DNA of 60,054 bases from Streptomyces sp. B93 (GTDB lineage Bacteria > Actinomycetota > Actinomycetes > Streptomycetales > Streptomycetaceae): contig NZ_JAGPXL010000041.1 in NCBI RefSeq assembly GCF_018070565.1, forward strand, positions 1 through 60,054. The letters are read 5' to 3'. Positions 1 through 8,256 of the stretch are shown here, piece after piece. Position numbers and translations under genes: made by a program. Under the pieces are notes generated by a model that had not been told where the DNA came from, made no database searches, and saw nothing but the letters and a program-made list of their open reading frames with translations. Position 1 is the stretch's first letter. Each line of letters begins with the position of its first letter.

Positions 1-29
1 CCCCCCCGCCCCTCGGGTACGGCGGTCGG

Positions 30-755
30 TCAGCCGTTGTTGTTGCCGTTGCGGCGGCGCATGCCGAAGAAGACCGCTCCGCCGCCGACGAGGACCAGCG
101 CACCCGCGATCCCGGCGATCATGCCGGTGTTGGAGTTGGCGCCGGTCTCGGCGAGGTTGGACTTGCCGGCCGCCGGGGAGGGCGCGTTGCTCGCCGTGTC
201 CGCGGGGGCGGTGGTGGTCTCCTCGGCCGGGGCCGACGGGGTCGCCGGGCTGCTCTCCGAGGGGGTCTCGGAAGGCGTGTCGGACGGCTCCGGGGAGGAC
301 TCCGAGGGGGTCGGGGTCGGGGTGTCGTCGTCGGCGCAGCCCGTGGCCGGGGTGGTGAGGTGGGGCTTGATGTCCTCGTCGACCTGGTTGCCTGCCTTGA
401 CGTGGACGCGGTAGGTGGCGCCCGGCTCCCAGTCCTCCTCGAAGGTGATCGTGACGCCCTCGCGGGAGCCCTTGACCTCCTGGCTGCCGACCTTGCGCTC
501 GTCGGCGCCGTTGTTCTGCAGGTACACGGTGACGGTCGCCGGGACGCCGGTCGGGTCCTTGTCGGTGACCGTGATGACGCCCTTGGCGCCGTCGCACTCG
601 GCGGCGGCGGAGAACTCGCTGATGTCACAGGCGAGCGCGCTGCCCGTGACACCGAGCACCAGCGCGGTGGAGGCGGCGGCGACACCGAGGGCGCGCACGG
701 AACGGCCGGTGAGCCGGCTGGCGTTACTGCGTGCGTTGCGGCGGATTATGGACAC
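30..755 (-). CDS. LAETG-anchored (sortase substrate) cell-surface protein
   Basis: This is a 241-residue secreted protein. It has a basic N-terminus and hydrophobic signal peptide ending near Ala42 (GSALA). A beta-rich domain with two Cys (about 43-135) follows, then a Pro/Thr/Ser/Glu-rich spacer (about 140-195). The cell-wall sorting signal is LAETG at 201-205, followed by a hydrophobic segment and the basic tail MRRRNGNNNG. LAxTG signals in Streptomyces are typical of class E sortase substrates, so the mature protein is probably linked to peptidoglycan. The start is GTG with GAAGGAC about 7 bases upstream, behind a strong promoter. The ligand or structural role is unknown. Confidence 0.85.
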   Translation of the reverse strand: MSIIRRNARSNASRLTGRSVRALGVAAASTALVLGVTGSALACDISEFSAAAECDGAKGVITVTDKDPTGVPATVTVYLQNNGADERKVGSQEVKGSREGVTITFEEDWEPGATYRVHVKAGNQVDEDIKPHLTTPATGCADDDTPTPTPSESSPEPSDTPSETPSESSPATPSAPAEETTTAPADTASNAPSPAAGKSNLAETGANSNTGMIAGIAGALVLVGGGAVFFGMRRRNGNNNG

Positions 756-845
756 GTTTGTCCTTCTCGAGTTGCAAATGAGGGGGGTTGAGGGGGATGT
801 GGGGCGCCGCTGAGGGCACGTCCATCACCCCCCGGAACTCACAGG

Positions 846-873
846 TCTATAAGCGCTCCATAAGCAGTGTCAA
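846..873 (-). promoter_or_regulatory. Promoter of the LAETG surface-protein gene
   Basis: Read on the minus strand, a perfect -35 hexamer TTGACA (868-873) is separated by 16 bases from TATAGA (846-851). This fits a vegetative (HrdB-type) promoter and would start transcription about 80 bases upstream of the GTG at 755. The repeated ATAAGC motif in the spacer (about 850-865) may be an extra control element. Confidence 0.6.
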
Positions 874-911
874 TGCACGGGTGTCCCACCGCCGTTGGCT
901 TTGCCCGCTTA

Positions 912-2036
912 TTAACCGCCGAGACGTTTCAACGCCTCCGGAACCTCCTCGATCCGGTCAACCAGCGCTATTTGAGCCTCCATCGACCGCTCCCGGGCCA
1001 GCGACCGCAGCAGTGGCCAGGCGGGCAGCCGCTCCGTCCAGTGCGCGCGGTCCACCAGCACCATGGGCGTGGGCTCCCCGCGCGACTCGTAGTAGTTCGG
1101 GGTCGCGTTGTCGAAGATCTCCTGTACGGTCCCGGCGGCGCCCGGCAGATAGATCACGCCCGCGGTGCAGCGGGCCAGCAGGCCGTCCTCGCGCGTGGCG
1201 TTGGCGAAGTACTTGGCGAGGTGCGAGGCGAACGGGTTGGGCGGCTCATGGCCGTAGAACCAGGTGGGGATGCCGACCGAGCGGCCGCCGCGCGGCCAGC
1301 GTGCGCGCACCTCGAAGGCCGTGCGCGCCCAGTCCGTGATGGACGGGGTGAACCCCGGTGCCTTGGCGAGGAGTTCGAGGGCCTCCGGGAGCATCGCGTC
1401 GTCGTGCGGTGCGGCGTACGCGCCCAGGTTCGCGGCCTCCATGGCGCCGGGGCCGCCGCCGGTCGCCACGGTCAGTCCGGCGCGGGCGAGTTCCCGGCCG
1501 AGCCGGGCGGCACCGGCGTACGCCTCCGTCCCGCGGGCCATGGCGTGGCCGCCCATGACGCCCACCACCCGGGCGCCGAGGAGGAGTTCGTCCAGGGCGT
1601 CGGAGATGGCGTCGTCGTGGACGGCGCGCAGGGTGGAGGCGTAGATGTCCCGGTCCGCCTTGGTCCGCTGGAACCAGTCGTAGGCGCGGGCGTCGGGGGT
1701 GGCCTCGTAGCCGCCGTCCGCGAGGGACGCGAAGAGTTCGTCGGGCGAGTAGACCAGGCCGCGGTACGGGTCGAACGGCAGGCCGGGTACGGGCGGGAAG
1801 ACCAGGGCGCCGTCGGCGCGGACCTTCGCGGCCGCGTTGTCGCGCATCGGGCAGCCGAGGAAGACGGCGCCCGAGGTGGTCGTGGTGAGCAGTTCGCGGG
1901 TACGGTCCGTCAGGTCGACGGCCTGGACCCGGTATCCGGCGAGCGAGCCGCGCGCGGCGACCGTCGCGTCGAACTCCTCCAGGGTCTCTATCTCACGGTC
2001 GTGGTGGTGGGCCGCATGGGCGGGCATCGTCTGCAC
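912..2036 (-). CDS. LOG-family / TIGR00730-like Rossmann-fold nucleotide-binding protein
   Basis: The protein is up to 374 residues and carries both LOG-family phosphoribohydrolase signatures: a glycine-rich GGGPGAMEAANLGAY segment and PGAAGTVQEIF (a variant of PGGxGTxxE). LOG enzymes release free bases from nucleoside 5'-monophosphates (cytokinin activation in plants and some bacteria). This protein is much longer than the usual 180-280 residues because of about 120 extra N-terminal residues, so its substrate is open. The start is either GTG at 2036 or ATG at 2027 (MPAHAAHHH); neither has a convincing ribosome-binding site. The stop is TAA. It follows the VOC gene by only 26 bases on the same strand and may be co-transcribed with it. 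Confidence 0.75.
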   Translation of the reverse strand: MQTMPAHAAHHHDREIETLEEFDATVAARGSLAGYRVQAVDLTDRTRELLTTTTSGAVFLGCPMRDNAAAKVRADGALVFPPVPGLPFDPYRGLVYSPDELFASLADGGYEATPDARAYDWFQRTKADRDIYASTLRAVHDDAISDALDELLLGARVVGVMGGHAMARGTEAYAGAARLGRELARAGLTVATGGGPGAMEAANLGAYAAPHDDAMLPEALELLAKAPGFTPSITDWARTAFEVRARWPRGGRSVGIPTWFYGHEPPNPFASHLAKYFANATREDGLLARCTAGVIYLPGAAGTVQEIFDNATPNYYESRGEPTPMVLVDRAHWTERLPAWPLLRSLARERSMEAQIALVDRIEEVPEALKRLGG

Positions 2037-2062
2037 GCGCCCATGCTAGGCACCAGGGTGCG

Positions 2063-2485
2063 TCAGCCCTGCACCGCGGCCGGGTCCATCCACACGACCT
2101 CCCAGGTGTGGCCGTCGAGGTCGTCGAAGGCGCGGCCGTACATGAAACCCATGTCCTGGACCTTGTCGGAGGCGGTGCCACCGGCGGCGACGGCCTTCTC
2201 GACGAGTTCGTCGACCTTGTCGCGGCTCTCGGCGCTCAGGCAGATCAGCACCTCGCTGGACTTGGTGGCGTCCGCGATCTCCTTGTCGGTGAAGGTCGCG
2301 TAGAACGGCTTGGTCAGCAGCATCGCCACGATGGTCTCGCTGATCACGACCGAGGCGGCGTTCTCGTCGCTGAACTGGGCGTTGATGGTGTAGCCCAGCT
2401 CCGTGAAGAACTTCTTCGAGGCGTCGAGGTCGTTCACGGGGAGGTTGACGAAGATCATCTGCTGGTACGGGGCGGTGGTGGCCAT
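2063..2485 (-). CDS. VOC-superfamily (glyoxalase/bleomycin-resistance-like) protein
   Basis: This 140-residue protein is the size of a single-chain VOC member. It starts MATTAPYQQMIFVNLPVND, has the usual pattern of a short strand and KKFFTELGY helix, and ends with DLDGHTWEVVWMD. The last motif contains the Glu that normally binds metal in the family. The ATG at 2485 has a GGGAG box about 8 bases upstream. Close relatives are usually annotated only as VOC proteins; the substrate cannot be read from sequence. The LOG-family gene follows closely. Confidence 0.8.
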   Translation of the reverse strand: MATTAPYQQMIFVNLPVNDLDASKKFFTELGYTINAQFSDENAASVVISETIVAMLLTKPFYATFTDKEIADATKSSEVLICLSAESRDKVDELVEKAVAAGGTASDKVQDMGFMYGRAFDDLDGHTWEVVWMDPAAVQG

Positions 2486-2591
2486 GGGGGTCTCCCTCGG
2501 TGTGTTCCATCGTGTTCGTGGGGATAGACGCCGGGGGGCTCGCGGACTCATCGGTCTTCGGGAACTTTTTTTCTCGGTCTTCTCGGTCTGC

Positions 2592-3824
2592 TCAGGCCCG
2601 CAGTGGCTGCGTCGCCAGCTCCGCCACCAGCAGGGTGAGCGGGGCGAAGACCGCCAGCAGGGCGGCGGTGCGCAGGGTGGCGGCGCCGCGGAGGGTCGTC
2701 GCCGGGGCGCCGAGGCGGAGCAGGGCGCCGGTGATGTCGGCGCGGGCGTGCTTCGCCTCCACGGCGGAGGTGAGGAGCGTGGCCACCGTGCAGCCCGTGA
2801 CCAGGAGGGCGCCGAGGGTGGTGAGGGGGCCGAAGGGCGGGGCGGAGGTGTCGTAGAGGGCGGTCGTGGCGTAGGCGGCGGAGACCACCGCGCAGACCAC
2901 GCCCAGGGGGCGGCCGATCCTGGGGGCCTCGGCCATGAGGACGCGGCCCGCGAGGAGGCGGAGGGCGCCGGGGTTCGCGGTCTGGAGGAGGCGGCCGGTG
3001 AGGTGGGTGAGGCCGGGGCCGGTGAGGGCCAGGCCCAGGGCGGTGAGGATCCAGCCGGTGAGGATGCCGGTGGGGCTGGCGGTGAGGCCGCCGGGGAGGG
3101 TGACGGGGGTGGTGGTCTTGGCATGGGCCGCGTAGGTCTCCACCGCGAGGCCTGCGGCGAGGAGGGTGAAGCCCCAGGGGAGGGTGGTGAGCGGGTTGGC
3201 CTGTTCGGTGCGGGGGGCTGCCGCTGGGGGGCGGGTCGCGCGGTCCGGCGCCGGCGGGGTGCCGTCCTTCCGCGGGTCGGGAGCCACCCCGGCGGCACGA
3301 CTGCCCGCGGGCTCGTGCGGGCGTAGCGCCCAGGCCGTCGCCGTCGACGCCGTCAGCGGGACCACGGACAGCAGGGTCACCGTGGCGGGGACGGGCAACG
3401 GCTGGGCCGTGGCCAGGAAGTCCGTGCCGAGGGCGGTGAAGGGGGTGCCCGTCAGGTCGCCCCGGAGGTGGAGGAAGAGGAGGAGGGCCAGGGCGGAGCC
3501 CAGGGTGGTGGCGAGGGTGGTGGTGGTGGTGGCGGAGACGAGCATCAGGCGGGCCGGGCCCAGGCCGACGGCGGAGAGGCCGGGGCGGGGGCTGGTGCCC
3601 GGGTCGGTGCGGGCGACGGCGACGGCGAAGTGGACCGTGGCGGCCAGCGGGGGCACGCACCAGGCGAGGCGCAGCAGCGAGGCGGTCGTGTCCTGCGGGT
3701 GGCCCAGGGCGTGGCCGAGGGCGCAGAGCAGGAGGAAGCCCGTGCCCGCCGAGGCCGCCGCCACCAGCAGGCGGCGCAGCTGTACGGCGGGCTGGGCGCC
3801 GCGGGTCAGGCGGAGAGCGAGCAC
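2592..3824 (-). CDS. ABC transporter permease-like membrane protein
   Basis: This 410-residue polytopic protein begins at GTG 3824 (VLALRLTRGAQPAVQLRR), overlapping the stop of the upstream ATPase gene by 19 bases, so the two are translationally coupled. Hydrophobic stretches lie near the N-terminus (LVAAASAGTGFLLLCALGHAL), in the centre (ATTLGSALALLLFL; ATVTLLSVVPLTASTATAW) and at the C-terminus (TLGALLVTGCTVATLLTSAV; TAALLAVFAPLTLLVAELA). A soluble Ala/Pro-rich linker sits in the middle. The arrangement suggests an FtsX/MacB-like permease duplication, but I see no diagnostic signature. The substrate is unknown; lipid, peptide or envelope stress roles are all possible. Confidence 0.65.
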   Translation of the reverse strand: MLALRLTRGAQPAVQLRRLLVAAASAGTGFLLLCALGHALGHPQDTTASLLRLAWCVPPLAATVHFAVAVARTDPGTSPRPGLSAVGLGPARLMLVSATTTTTLATTLGSALALLLFLHLRGDLTGTPFTALGTDFLATAQPLPVPATVTLLSVVPLTASTATAWALRPHEPAGSRAAGVAPDPRKDGTPPAPDRATRPPAAAPRTEQANPLTTLPWGFTLLAAGLAVETYAAHAKTTTPVTLPGGLTASPTGILTGWILTALGLALTGPGLTHLTGRLLQTANPGALRLLAGRVLMAEAPRIGRPLGVVCAVVSAAYATTALYDTSAPPFGPLTTLGALLVTGCTVATLLTSAVEAKHARADITGALLRLGAPATTLRGAATLRTAALLAVFAPLTLLVAELATQPLRA

Positions 3825-4546
3825 GCGGCCCGGCCTTCCGTCTCGGTGACCGGGGGCAGGTGGACGGTGTTCACCCGGCGTCCGTCGAGGAGCGAGACCG
3901 TGCGGTCCGCCAGCGCCGCCGTCTCCGCGTCGTGGGTCGCGAGGATCACCGTGATGCCGTGCGAGCGGGCGGCCGTGGTGAGGGTGCGCAGGACATGGGC
4001 GCGGTCGGCGCGGTGCAGGGGCGCCGTCGGCTCGTCGGCGAAGAGGACGGTGGGCGCCGGGGCGAGGGCGCGGGCCAGGCAGACGCGTTGCCGGGCGGCC
4101 AGCGGGAGTTCGTGCGGGCGCTTGCGGGCGGCGTGGCCGACGTCGAGGCGTTCCAGCCACTCCAGGGCGGCGCCCTTGGCGCGGCGGCGGCCGGTGCCGC
4201 GCAGCATCAGGGGCAGGGCGGCGTTCTCCCAGACGTTCAGTTCCGGTACGAGGGTGGGGGCGGGGTCGATCCAGCTGAACCGGTCGCGGCGGAGCCGTTC
4301 CCGGGCGAGGTGGCCCATGGTGTGCACGGGGACGCTGTTGAACCAGACCTCGCCGCGCTGGGCCCGCAGCAGGCCCGAGAGGCAGTGGAGCAAGGTGCTC
4401 TTGCCGCTGCCGCGCGGGCCGCCGACGGCGAGGATCTCGCCCTCGCGGACGCCGAGCGAGACGCCGTGCAGCCCGGGGGAGCCGTCGGCGTGGGTGTGGT
4501 GCAGGGACCGTGCCCAGAGCACGTCGTTGTCCGGCGGAGCCTCCAT
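3806..4546 (-). CDS. ABC transporter ATP-binding protein with degenerate motifs
   Basis: This 246-residue ABC ATPase is of LolD/MacB type in layout. Walker A is intact (GPRGSGKST, about residue 43) and so is Walker B (VLFADEPT), with a His in ATHDAE. The other conserved elements are altered. The signature loop reads LPLAARQRV instead of LSGGQ-R, the Q-loop region is FSWIDPAPTLVPEL with no Gln at the expected place, and the D-loop is TAPLH rather than SALD. This predicts weak or regulatory ATPase activity. It is followed by its permease with a 19-base overlap. ATG 4546 has a modest GAGG box. Confidence 0.8.
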   Translation of the reverse strand: MEAPPDNDVLWARSLHHTHADGSPGLHGVSLGVREGEILAVGGPRGSGKSTLLHCLSGLLRAQRGEVWFNSVPVHTMGHLARERLRRDRFSWIDPAPTLVPELNVWENAALPLMLRGTGRRRAKGAALEWLERLDVGHAARKRPHELPLAARQRVCLARALAPAPTVLFADEPTAPLHRADRAHVLRTLTTAARSHGITVILATHDAETAALADRTVSLLDGRRVNTVHLPPVTETEGRAACSLSA

Positions 4547-4667
4547 GGGCGTACACCTCGGTTCAGATCCGTAGTTCCCGTGCCGTTCCCCCGTGCGGGG
4601 GAACGAAGGCAGGGCCGATCGGTCACTGGCACGCTAGGCAGTGGGCGCCCGGGGCCCGGACAGCACA

Positions 4668-4712
4668 CGGCCCCGGGCCGCCGTTTCTCACTCGAACGGC
4701 GGCCCGGGGCCG
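4668..4712 (-). terminator. Strong stem-loop terminator after the aminotransferase gene
   Basis: A perfect 18-bp inverted repeat (4668-4685 with 4695-4712) has a 9-base loop. It is almost pure GC, with no clear U-run, as is common in Streptomyces. It lies 45 bases past the stop of the minus-strand aminotransferase and upstream of the ABC genes, separating the two units. Confidence 0.75.
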
Positions 4713-4756
4713 GGATCTGATCACACGGTCAGATGATCACAGCGCGACCGGGACGG

Positions 4757-6121
4757 TCACAGCTTCGTCCACGCCTCCGTCAGCGTGGCGCGCAGGATCT
4801 GCTCGATCTCGTCGAAGGTCTCCTGGTTGGAGATCAGCGGCGGCGCGAGCTGGACGACCGGGTCGCCACGGTCGTCGGCGCGGCAGTACAGGCCGTTGTC
4901 GAACAGGGCCTTGGAGAGGAAGCCGTACAGGACGCGTTCCGTCTCCTCCTCGTTGAAGGACTCCTTGGTCGTCTTGTCCTTCACCAGCTCGATGCCGTAG
5001 AAGAAGCCGTTGCCGCGGACGTCGCCGACGATCGGCAGGTCGTGCAGCTTCTCCAGGGTGGCGCGGAAGGCGCCCTCGTTGTCGAGGACGTGCTGGTTGA
5101 GGCCCTCGCGCTCGAAGAGGTCGAGGTTGGCGAGGCCGACGGCCGCGGAGACCGGGTGGCCGCCGAAGGTGTAGCCGTGCAGGAAGGTGTTCTCGCCCTT
5201 GTAGAACGGCTCGGCCAGGCGGTCGGAGATGATGCAGGCACCGATCGGGGAGTAGCCCGAGGTCATGCCCTTGGCGCAGGTGATCATGTCCGGCACGTAG
5301 CCGAACTTGTCGCAGGCGAAGGTCGTACCGAGGCGGCCGAAGGCGCAGATGACCTCGTCGGAGACGAGCAGCACGTCGTACTGGTCGCAGATCTCACGGA
5401 CCCGCTGGAAGTAGCCGGGCGGGGGCGGGAAGCAGCCGCCCGCGTTCTGCACCGGCTCCAGGAAGACCGCGGCGACCGTGTCCGGGCCCTCGAAGAGGAT
5501 CTGCTGCTCGATCTGGTCGGCGGCCCAGCGGCCGAAGGCCTCGGGGTCGTCGCCGAAGAGCGGGGCGCGGTAGATGTTGGTGTTGGGGACCTTGTGGGCG
5601 CCGGGGACCAGCGGCTCGAAGGGGGCCTTCAGACCGGGCAGGCCGGTGATGGACAGGGCGCCCTGCGGGGTGCCGTGGTAGGCGACCGCGCGCGAGATGA
5701 CCTTGTGCTTGGTGGGCTTGCCGACCAGCTTGAAGTACTGCTTGGCCAGTTTCCAGGCGGTCTCGACGGCCTCGCCGCCGCCGGTGGTGAAGAAGACCTT
5801 GTTCAGGTCGCCGGGCGCCTCGTGCGCGAGCCGTTCCGCCAGCTCCACGGCCTTGGGGTGGGCGTACGACCACACCGGGAAGAACGCCAGCTCCTGGGCC
5901 TGCTTGGAGGCGGTCTCGGCGAGTTCCGTGCGGCCGTGACCGGCCTGGACCACGAACAGGCCCGCGAGACCGTCGAGGTAGCGCCTGCCCTTGTCGTCGT
6001 AGATGTAGGTGCCCTCGCCCCGGACGATGGTCGGGACGGGGGAGTTCTCGTACGAGGACATGCGGGTGAAGTGCATCCACAGGTGGTCGTACGCGGTGCG
6101 ACTGAGGTCCTTGCTGCTCAC
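4757..6121 (-). CDS. Class III (PLP) aminotransferase, putative diamine/polyamine aminotransferase
   Basis: This 454-residue fold-type I, class III aminotransferase has the PLP-binding stretch VLLVSDEVICAFGRLG and the Schiff-base lysine in MITCAKGMTSGYSP. TTGGGEAVETAWKLA binds the phosphate. It belongs to the omega-aminotransferase group acting on terminal amines with pyruvate or 2-oxoglutarate. A divergent Lrp/AsnC regulator and a gamma-aminobutyraldehyde-dehydrogenase-like gene lie next door. Putrescine (or a gamma-glutamylated derivative) to the aldehyde is therefore the likely reaction (inference). The start ATG 6121 is 19 bases downstream of the regulator stop, so the two may be one transcript. 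A strong terminator follows. Confidence 0.85.
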   Translation of the reverse strand: MSSKDLSRTAYDHLWMHFTRMSSYENSPVPTIVRGEGTYIYDDKGRRYLDGLAGLFVVQAGHGRTELAETASKQAQELAFFPVWSYAHPKAVELAERLAHEAPGDLNKVFFTTGGGEAVETAWKLAKQYFKLVGKPTKHKVISRAVAYHGTPQGALSITGLPGLKAPFEPLVPGAHKVPNTNIYRAPLFGDDPEAFGRWAADQIEQQILFEGPDTVAAVFLEPVQNAGGCFPPPPGYFQRVREICDQYDVLLVSDEVICAFGRLGTTFACDKFGYVPDMITCAKGMTSGYSPIGACIISDRLAEPFYKGENTFLHGYTFGGHPVSAAVGLANLDLFEREGLNQHVLDNEGAFRATLEKLHDLPIVGDVRGNGFFYGIELVKDKTTKESFNEEETERVLYGFLSKALFDNGLYCRADDRGDPVVQLAPPLISNQETFDEIEQILRATLTEAWTKL

Positions 6122-6140
6122 GGTTATCGGGTCCTCATGG

Positions 6141-6638
6141 TTATCGGGTTCCCCACATGTAGGTCTGCTTCTTGAGCTTGAGGTAGACGAAGCTCTCGGT
6201 GGACCGGACGCCGGGCAGCGACCGGATGCGCTTGTTGATGACGTCCAGCAGGTGGTCGTCGTCCTCGCAGACGATCTCGGCGAGGACGTCGAACGAGCCC
6301 GCGGTCATCACCACGTACTCCACCTCCGGCATGGCGGTCAGCGCGTCGGCCACGGACTCCGTGTCGCCCTCGACGTTGATGCCGACCATCGCCTGCCTGC
6401 GGAAACCCACGGTCAGCGGGTCCGTCACGGCGACGATCTGCATCACGCCCTGGTCGAGCAGCTTCTGGACGCGCTGGCGCACGGCCGCCTCGGACAGGCC
6501 CACGGCCTTGCCGATGGCCGCGTACGGCCGGCGGCCGTCCTCCTGGAGCTGTTCGATGATGGCGAGGGAGACGGCGTCCAGCTGGGGGCTGCCGTTCCTC
6601 TGCTCTGCGCTTCGACTGGCCACGCGCTCACTTTGCAC
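6141..6638 (-). CDS. Lrp/AsnC-family transcriptional regulator
   Basis: The protein has an N-terminal winged helix-turn-helix (QLDAVSLAIIEQLQEDGRR through GLSEAAVRQRVQKLLDQG) and a C-terminal RAM/AsnC ligand-binding domain ending VYLKLKKQTYMWGTR. About 165 residues from GTG 6638. Alternatives are GTG 6623 (VASRSAEQ) and an upstream ATG at 6659; none has a strong ribosome-binding site. It stands directly before the aminotransferase and divergent from an aldehyde dehydrogenase. This makes it the probable local regulator of amine or GABA catabolism, with an amino acid or amine as effector (inference). Confidence 0.85.
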   Translation of the reverse strand: MQSERVASRSAEQRNGSPQLDAVSLAIIEQLQEDGRRPYAAIGKAVGLSEAAVRQRVQKLLDQGVMQIVAVTDPLTVGFRRQAMVGINVEGDTESVADALTAMPEVEYVVMTAGSFDVLAEIVCEDDDHLLDVINKRIRSLPGVRSTESFVYLKLKKQTYMWGTR

Positions 6639-6800
6639 GAGGACTCGACAGTTTCGCAAGGCGTGATCGATGAAATTCGTTGTTTACGAGATTGCAGCTT
6701 GCGGATTTCGCAGATCTGGCGGGTTGGGGGCTGTTGAAACCGTCGGCGTACCGTTTAGGGTGGGCATCTCAAGGAATGGACATCGACAGGAGGGCCGGCA
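6639..6800. promoter_or_regulatory. Divergent control region between Lrp/AsnC gene and aldehyde dehydrogenase
   Basis: This stretch is less GC-rich than its surroundings and contains a CGCAAG (6655-6660) / CTTGCG (6698-6703) inverted pair that could be Lrp-family binding sites. For the rightward gene, TTGAAA (6734-6739), a 16-base spacer and TAGGGT (6756-6761) match the Streptomyces vegetative consensus well. The operator assignment is inference. Confidence 0.45.
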
Positions 6801-8240
6801 GTGACCACCGAACTGCGTCGTCTGCGCAACTACATCGACGGAGAGTTCCGGGACGCCGCCGACGGACGGACCACCGAGGTGGTGAACCCGGCCACCGGTG
6901 CGGCGTACGCGACAGCGCCGCTGTCCGGGCAGGCCGACGTCGACGCCGCCATGGCGGCCGCGGAGGCCGCGTTCCCCGCGTGGCGTGACACCACCCCCGC
7001 CGAGCGGCAGAAGGCCCTCCTGAAGATCGCGGACGCGTTCGAGGAGCGCGCCGAGGACCTGATCGCCGCGGAGGTGGAGAACACGGGCAAGCCCGTCGGG
7101 CTCACCCGCTCCGAGGAGATCCCGCCGATGGTCGACCAGATCCGCTTCTTCGCGGGCGCGGCCAGGATGCTCGAGGGCCGCTCGGCCGGTGAGTACATGG
7201 AGGGGATGACCTCCATCATCCGCCGCGAGCCGGTCGGCGTCTGCGCCCAGGTCGCCCCGTGGAACTACCCGATGATGATGGCCGTGTGGAAGTTCGCCCC
7301 GGCCATCGCCGCGGGCAACACGGTCGTGCTGAAGCCGTCCGACACCACCCCGGCCTCCACGGTGCTGATCGCGGAGATCCTGGGCTCGATCCTGCCCAAG
7401 GGCGTCTTCAACGTCGTCTGCGGCGACCGCGACACCGGCCGCATGATGGTCGAGCACCCCGTCCCGGCGATGGCCTCCATCACCGGCTCGGTGCGCGCGG
7501 GCATGTCCGTCGCCGAGTCCGCCGCCAAGGACGTCAAGCGCGTCCACCTGGAGCTGGGCGGCAAGGCGCCGGTCGTGGTCTTCGAGGACACCGACATCGC
7601 CAAGGCCGTCGAGGACATCTCGGTCGCGGGCTACTTCAACGCCGGGCAGGACTGCACCGCCGCCACCCGCGTGCTCGTCCAGGAGTCCATCCACGACGAG
7701 TTCGTCGCCGCGCTCGCCAAGGCCGCCGCCGAGACGAAGACCGGCCAGCCCGACGACGAGGACGTCCTCTACGGCCCGCTGAACAACCCCAACCAGCTCA
7801 AGCAGGTCGCGGGCTTCATCGAGCGCCTCCCCGCGCACGCCAAGGTCGAGGCGGGCGGCCAGCAGGTCGGCGACAAGGGCTACTTCTACGCCCCGACCGT
7901 CGTCTCCGGCCTGAAGCAGGACGACGAGATCATCCAGAACGAGGTCTTCGGACCGGTCATCACCGTGCAGTCCTTCACCGACGAGGACCAGGCCGTCGCG
8001 TGGGCCAACGGCGTCGAGTACGCCCTCGCCTCCTCGGTGTGGACCAAGGACCACTCCCGTGCCATGCGGATGTCCAAGAAGCTCGACTTCGGCTGTGTGT
8101 GGATCAACACCCACATCCCGCTGGTCGCCGAGATGCCGCACGGCGGCTTCAAGAAGTCCGGCTACGGCAAGGACCTGTCGGGGTACGGCTTCGACGACTA
8201 CACCCGCATCAAGCACGTCATGACGTCGCTGGACGGCTGA
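6801..8240 (+). CDS. Aldehyde dehydrogenase, gamma-aminobutyraldehyde dehydrogenase-like
   Basis: This 479-residue NAD(P)-dependent ALDH is full length. It has APWNYP (cofactor loop), the general base Glu251 in LELGGKAP, the nucleophile Cys285 in NAGQDCTAATR, and EVFGPV near the end. The closest pattern I recognise is the betaine/4-aminobutyraldehyde dehydrogenase group (Prr/PatD-like), which oxidises 4-aminobutanal to GABA. The start is GTG 6801 with AGGAGGG 7 bases upstream. It is divergent from the Lrp/AsnC regulator and paralogous to the ALDH at 18585. Together with the aminotransferase at 4757 it would take putrescine to GABA. Confidence 0.85.
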   Translation: MTTELRRLRNYIDGEFRDAADGRTTEVVNPATGAAYATAPLSGQADVDAAMAAAEAAFPAWRDTTPAERQKALLKIADAFEERAEDLIAAEVENTGKPVGLTRSEEIPPMVDQIRFFAGAARMLEGRSAGEYMEGMTSIIRREPVGVCAQVAPWNYPMMMAVWKFAPAIAAGNTVVLKPSDTTPASTVLIAEILGSILPKGVFNVVCGDRDTGRMMVEHPVPAMASITGSVRAGMSVAESAAKDVKRVHLELGGKAPVVVFEDTDIAKAVEDISVAGYFNAGQDCTAATRVLVQESIHDEFVAALAKAAAETKTGQPDDEDVLYGPLNNPNQLKQVAGFIERLPAHAKVEAGGQQVGDKGYFYAPTVVSGLKQDDEIIQNEVFGPVITVQSFTDEDQAVAWANGVEYALASSVWTKDHSRAMRMSKKLDFGCVWINTHIPLVAEMPHGGFKKSGYGKDLSGYGFDDYTRIKHVMTSLDG

Positions 8241-8256
8241 GTCGGCCTTACCGGCC

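Noticed and set aside
2028..2050. Leaderless start of the LOG-family gene with TAGCAT as -10
   Set aside because: TAGCAT lies at a suitable distance from GTG 2036, but no -35 fits at 16-18 bases; left as uncertain.
2063..3298. Long N-terminal extension of the VOC frame
   Set aside because: The extra part is Pro/Ser/Arg-rich and overlaps the ABC permease out of frame; ATG 2485 has a proper ribosome-binding site and gives a normal VOC length.
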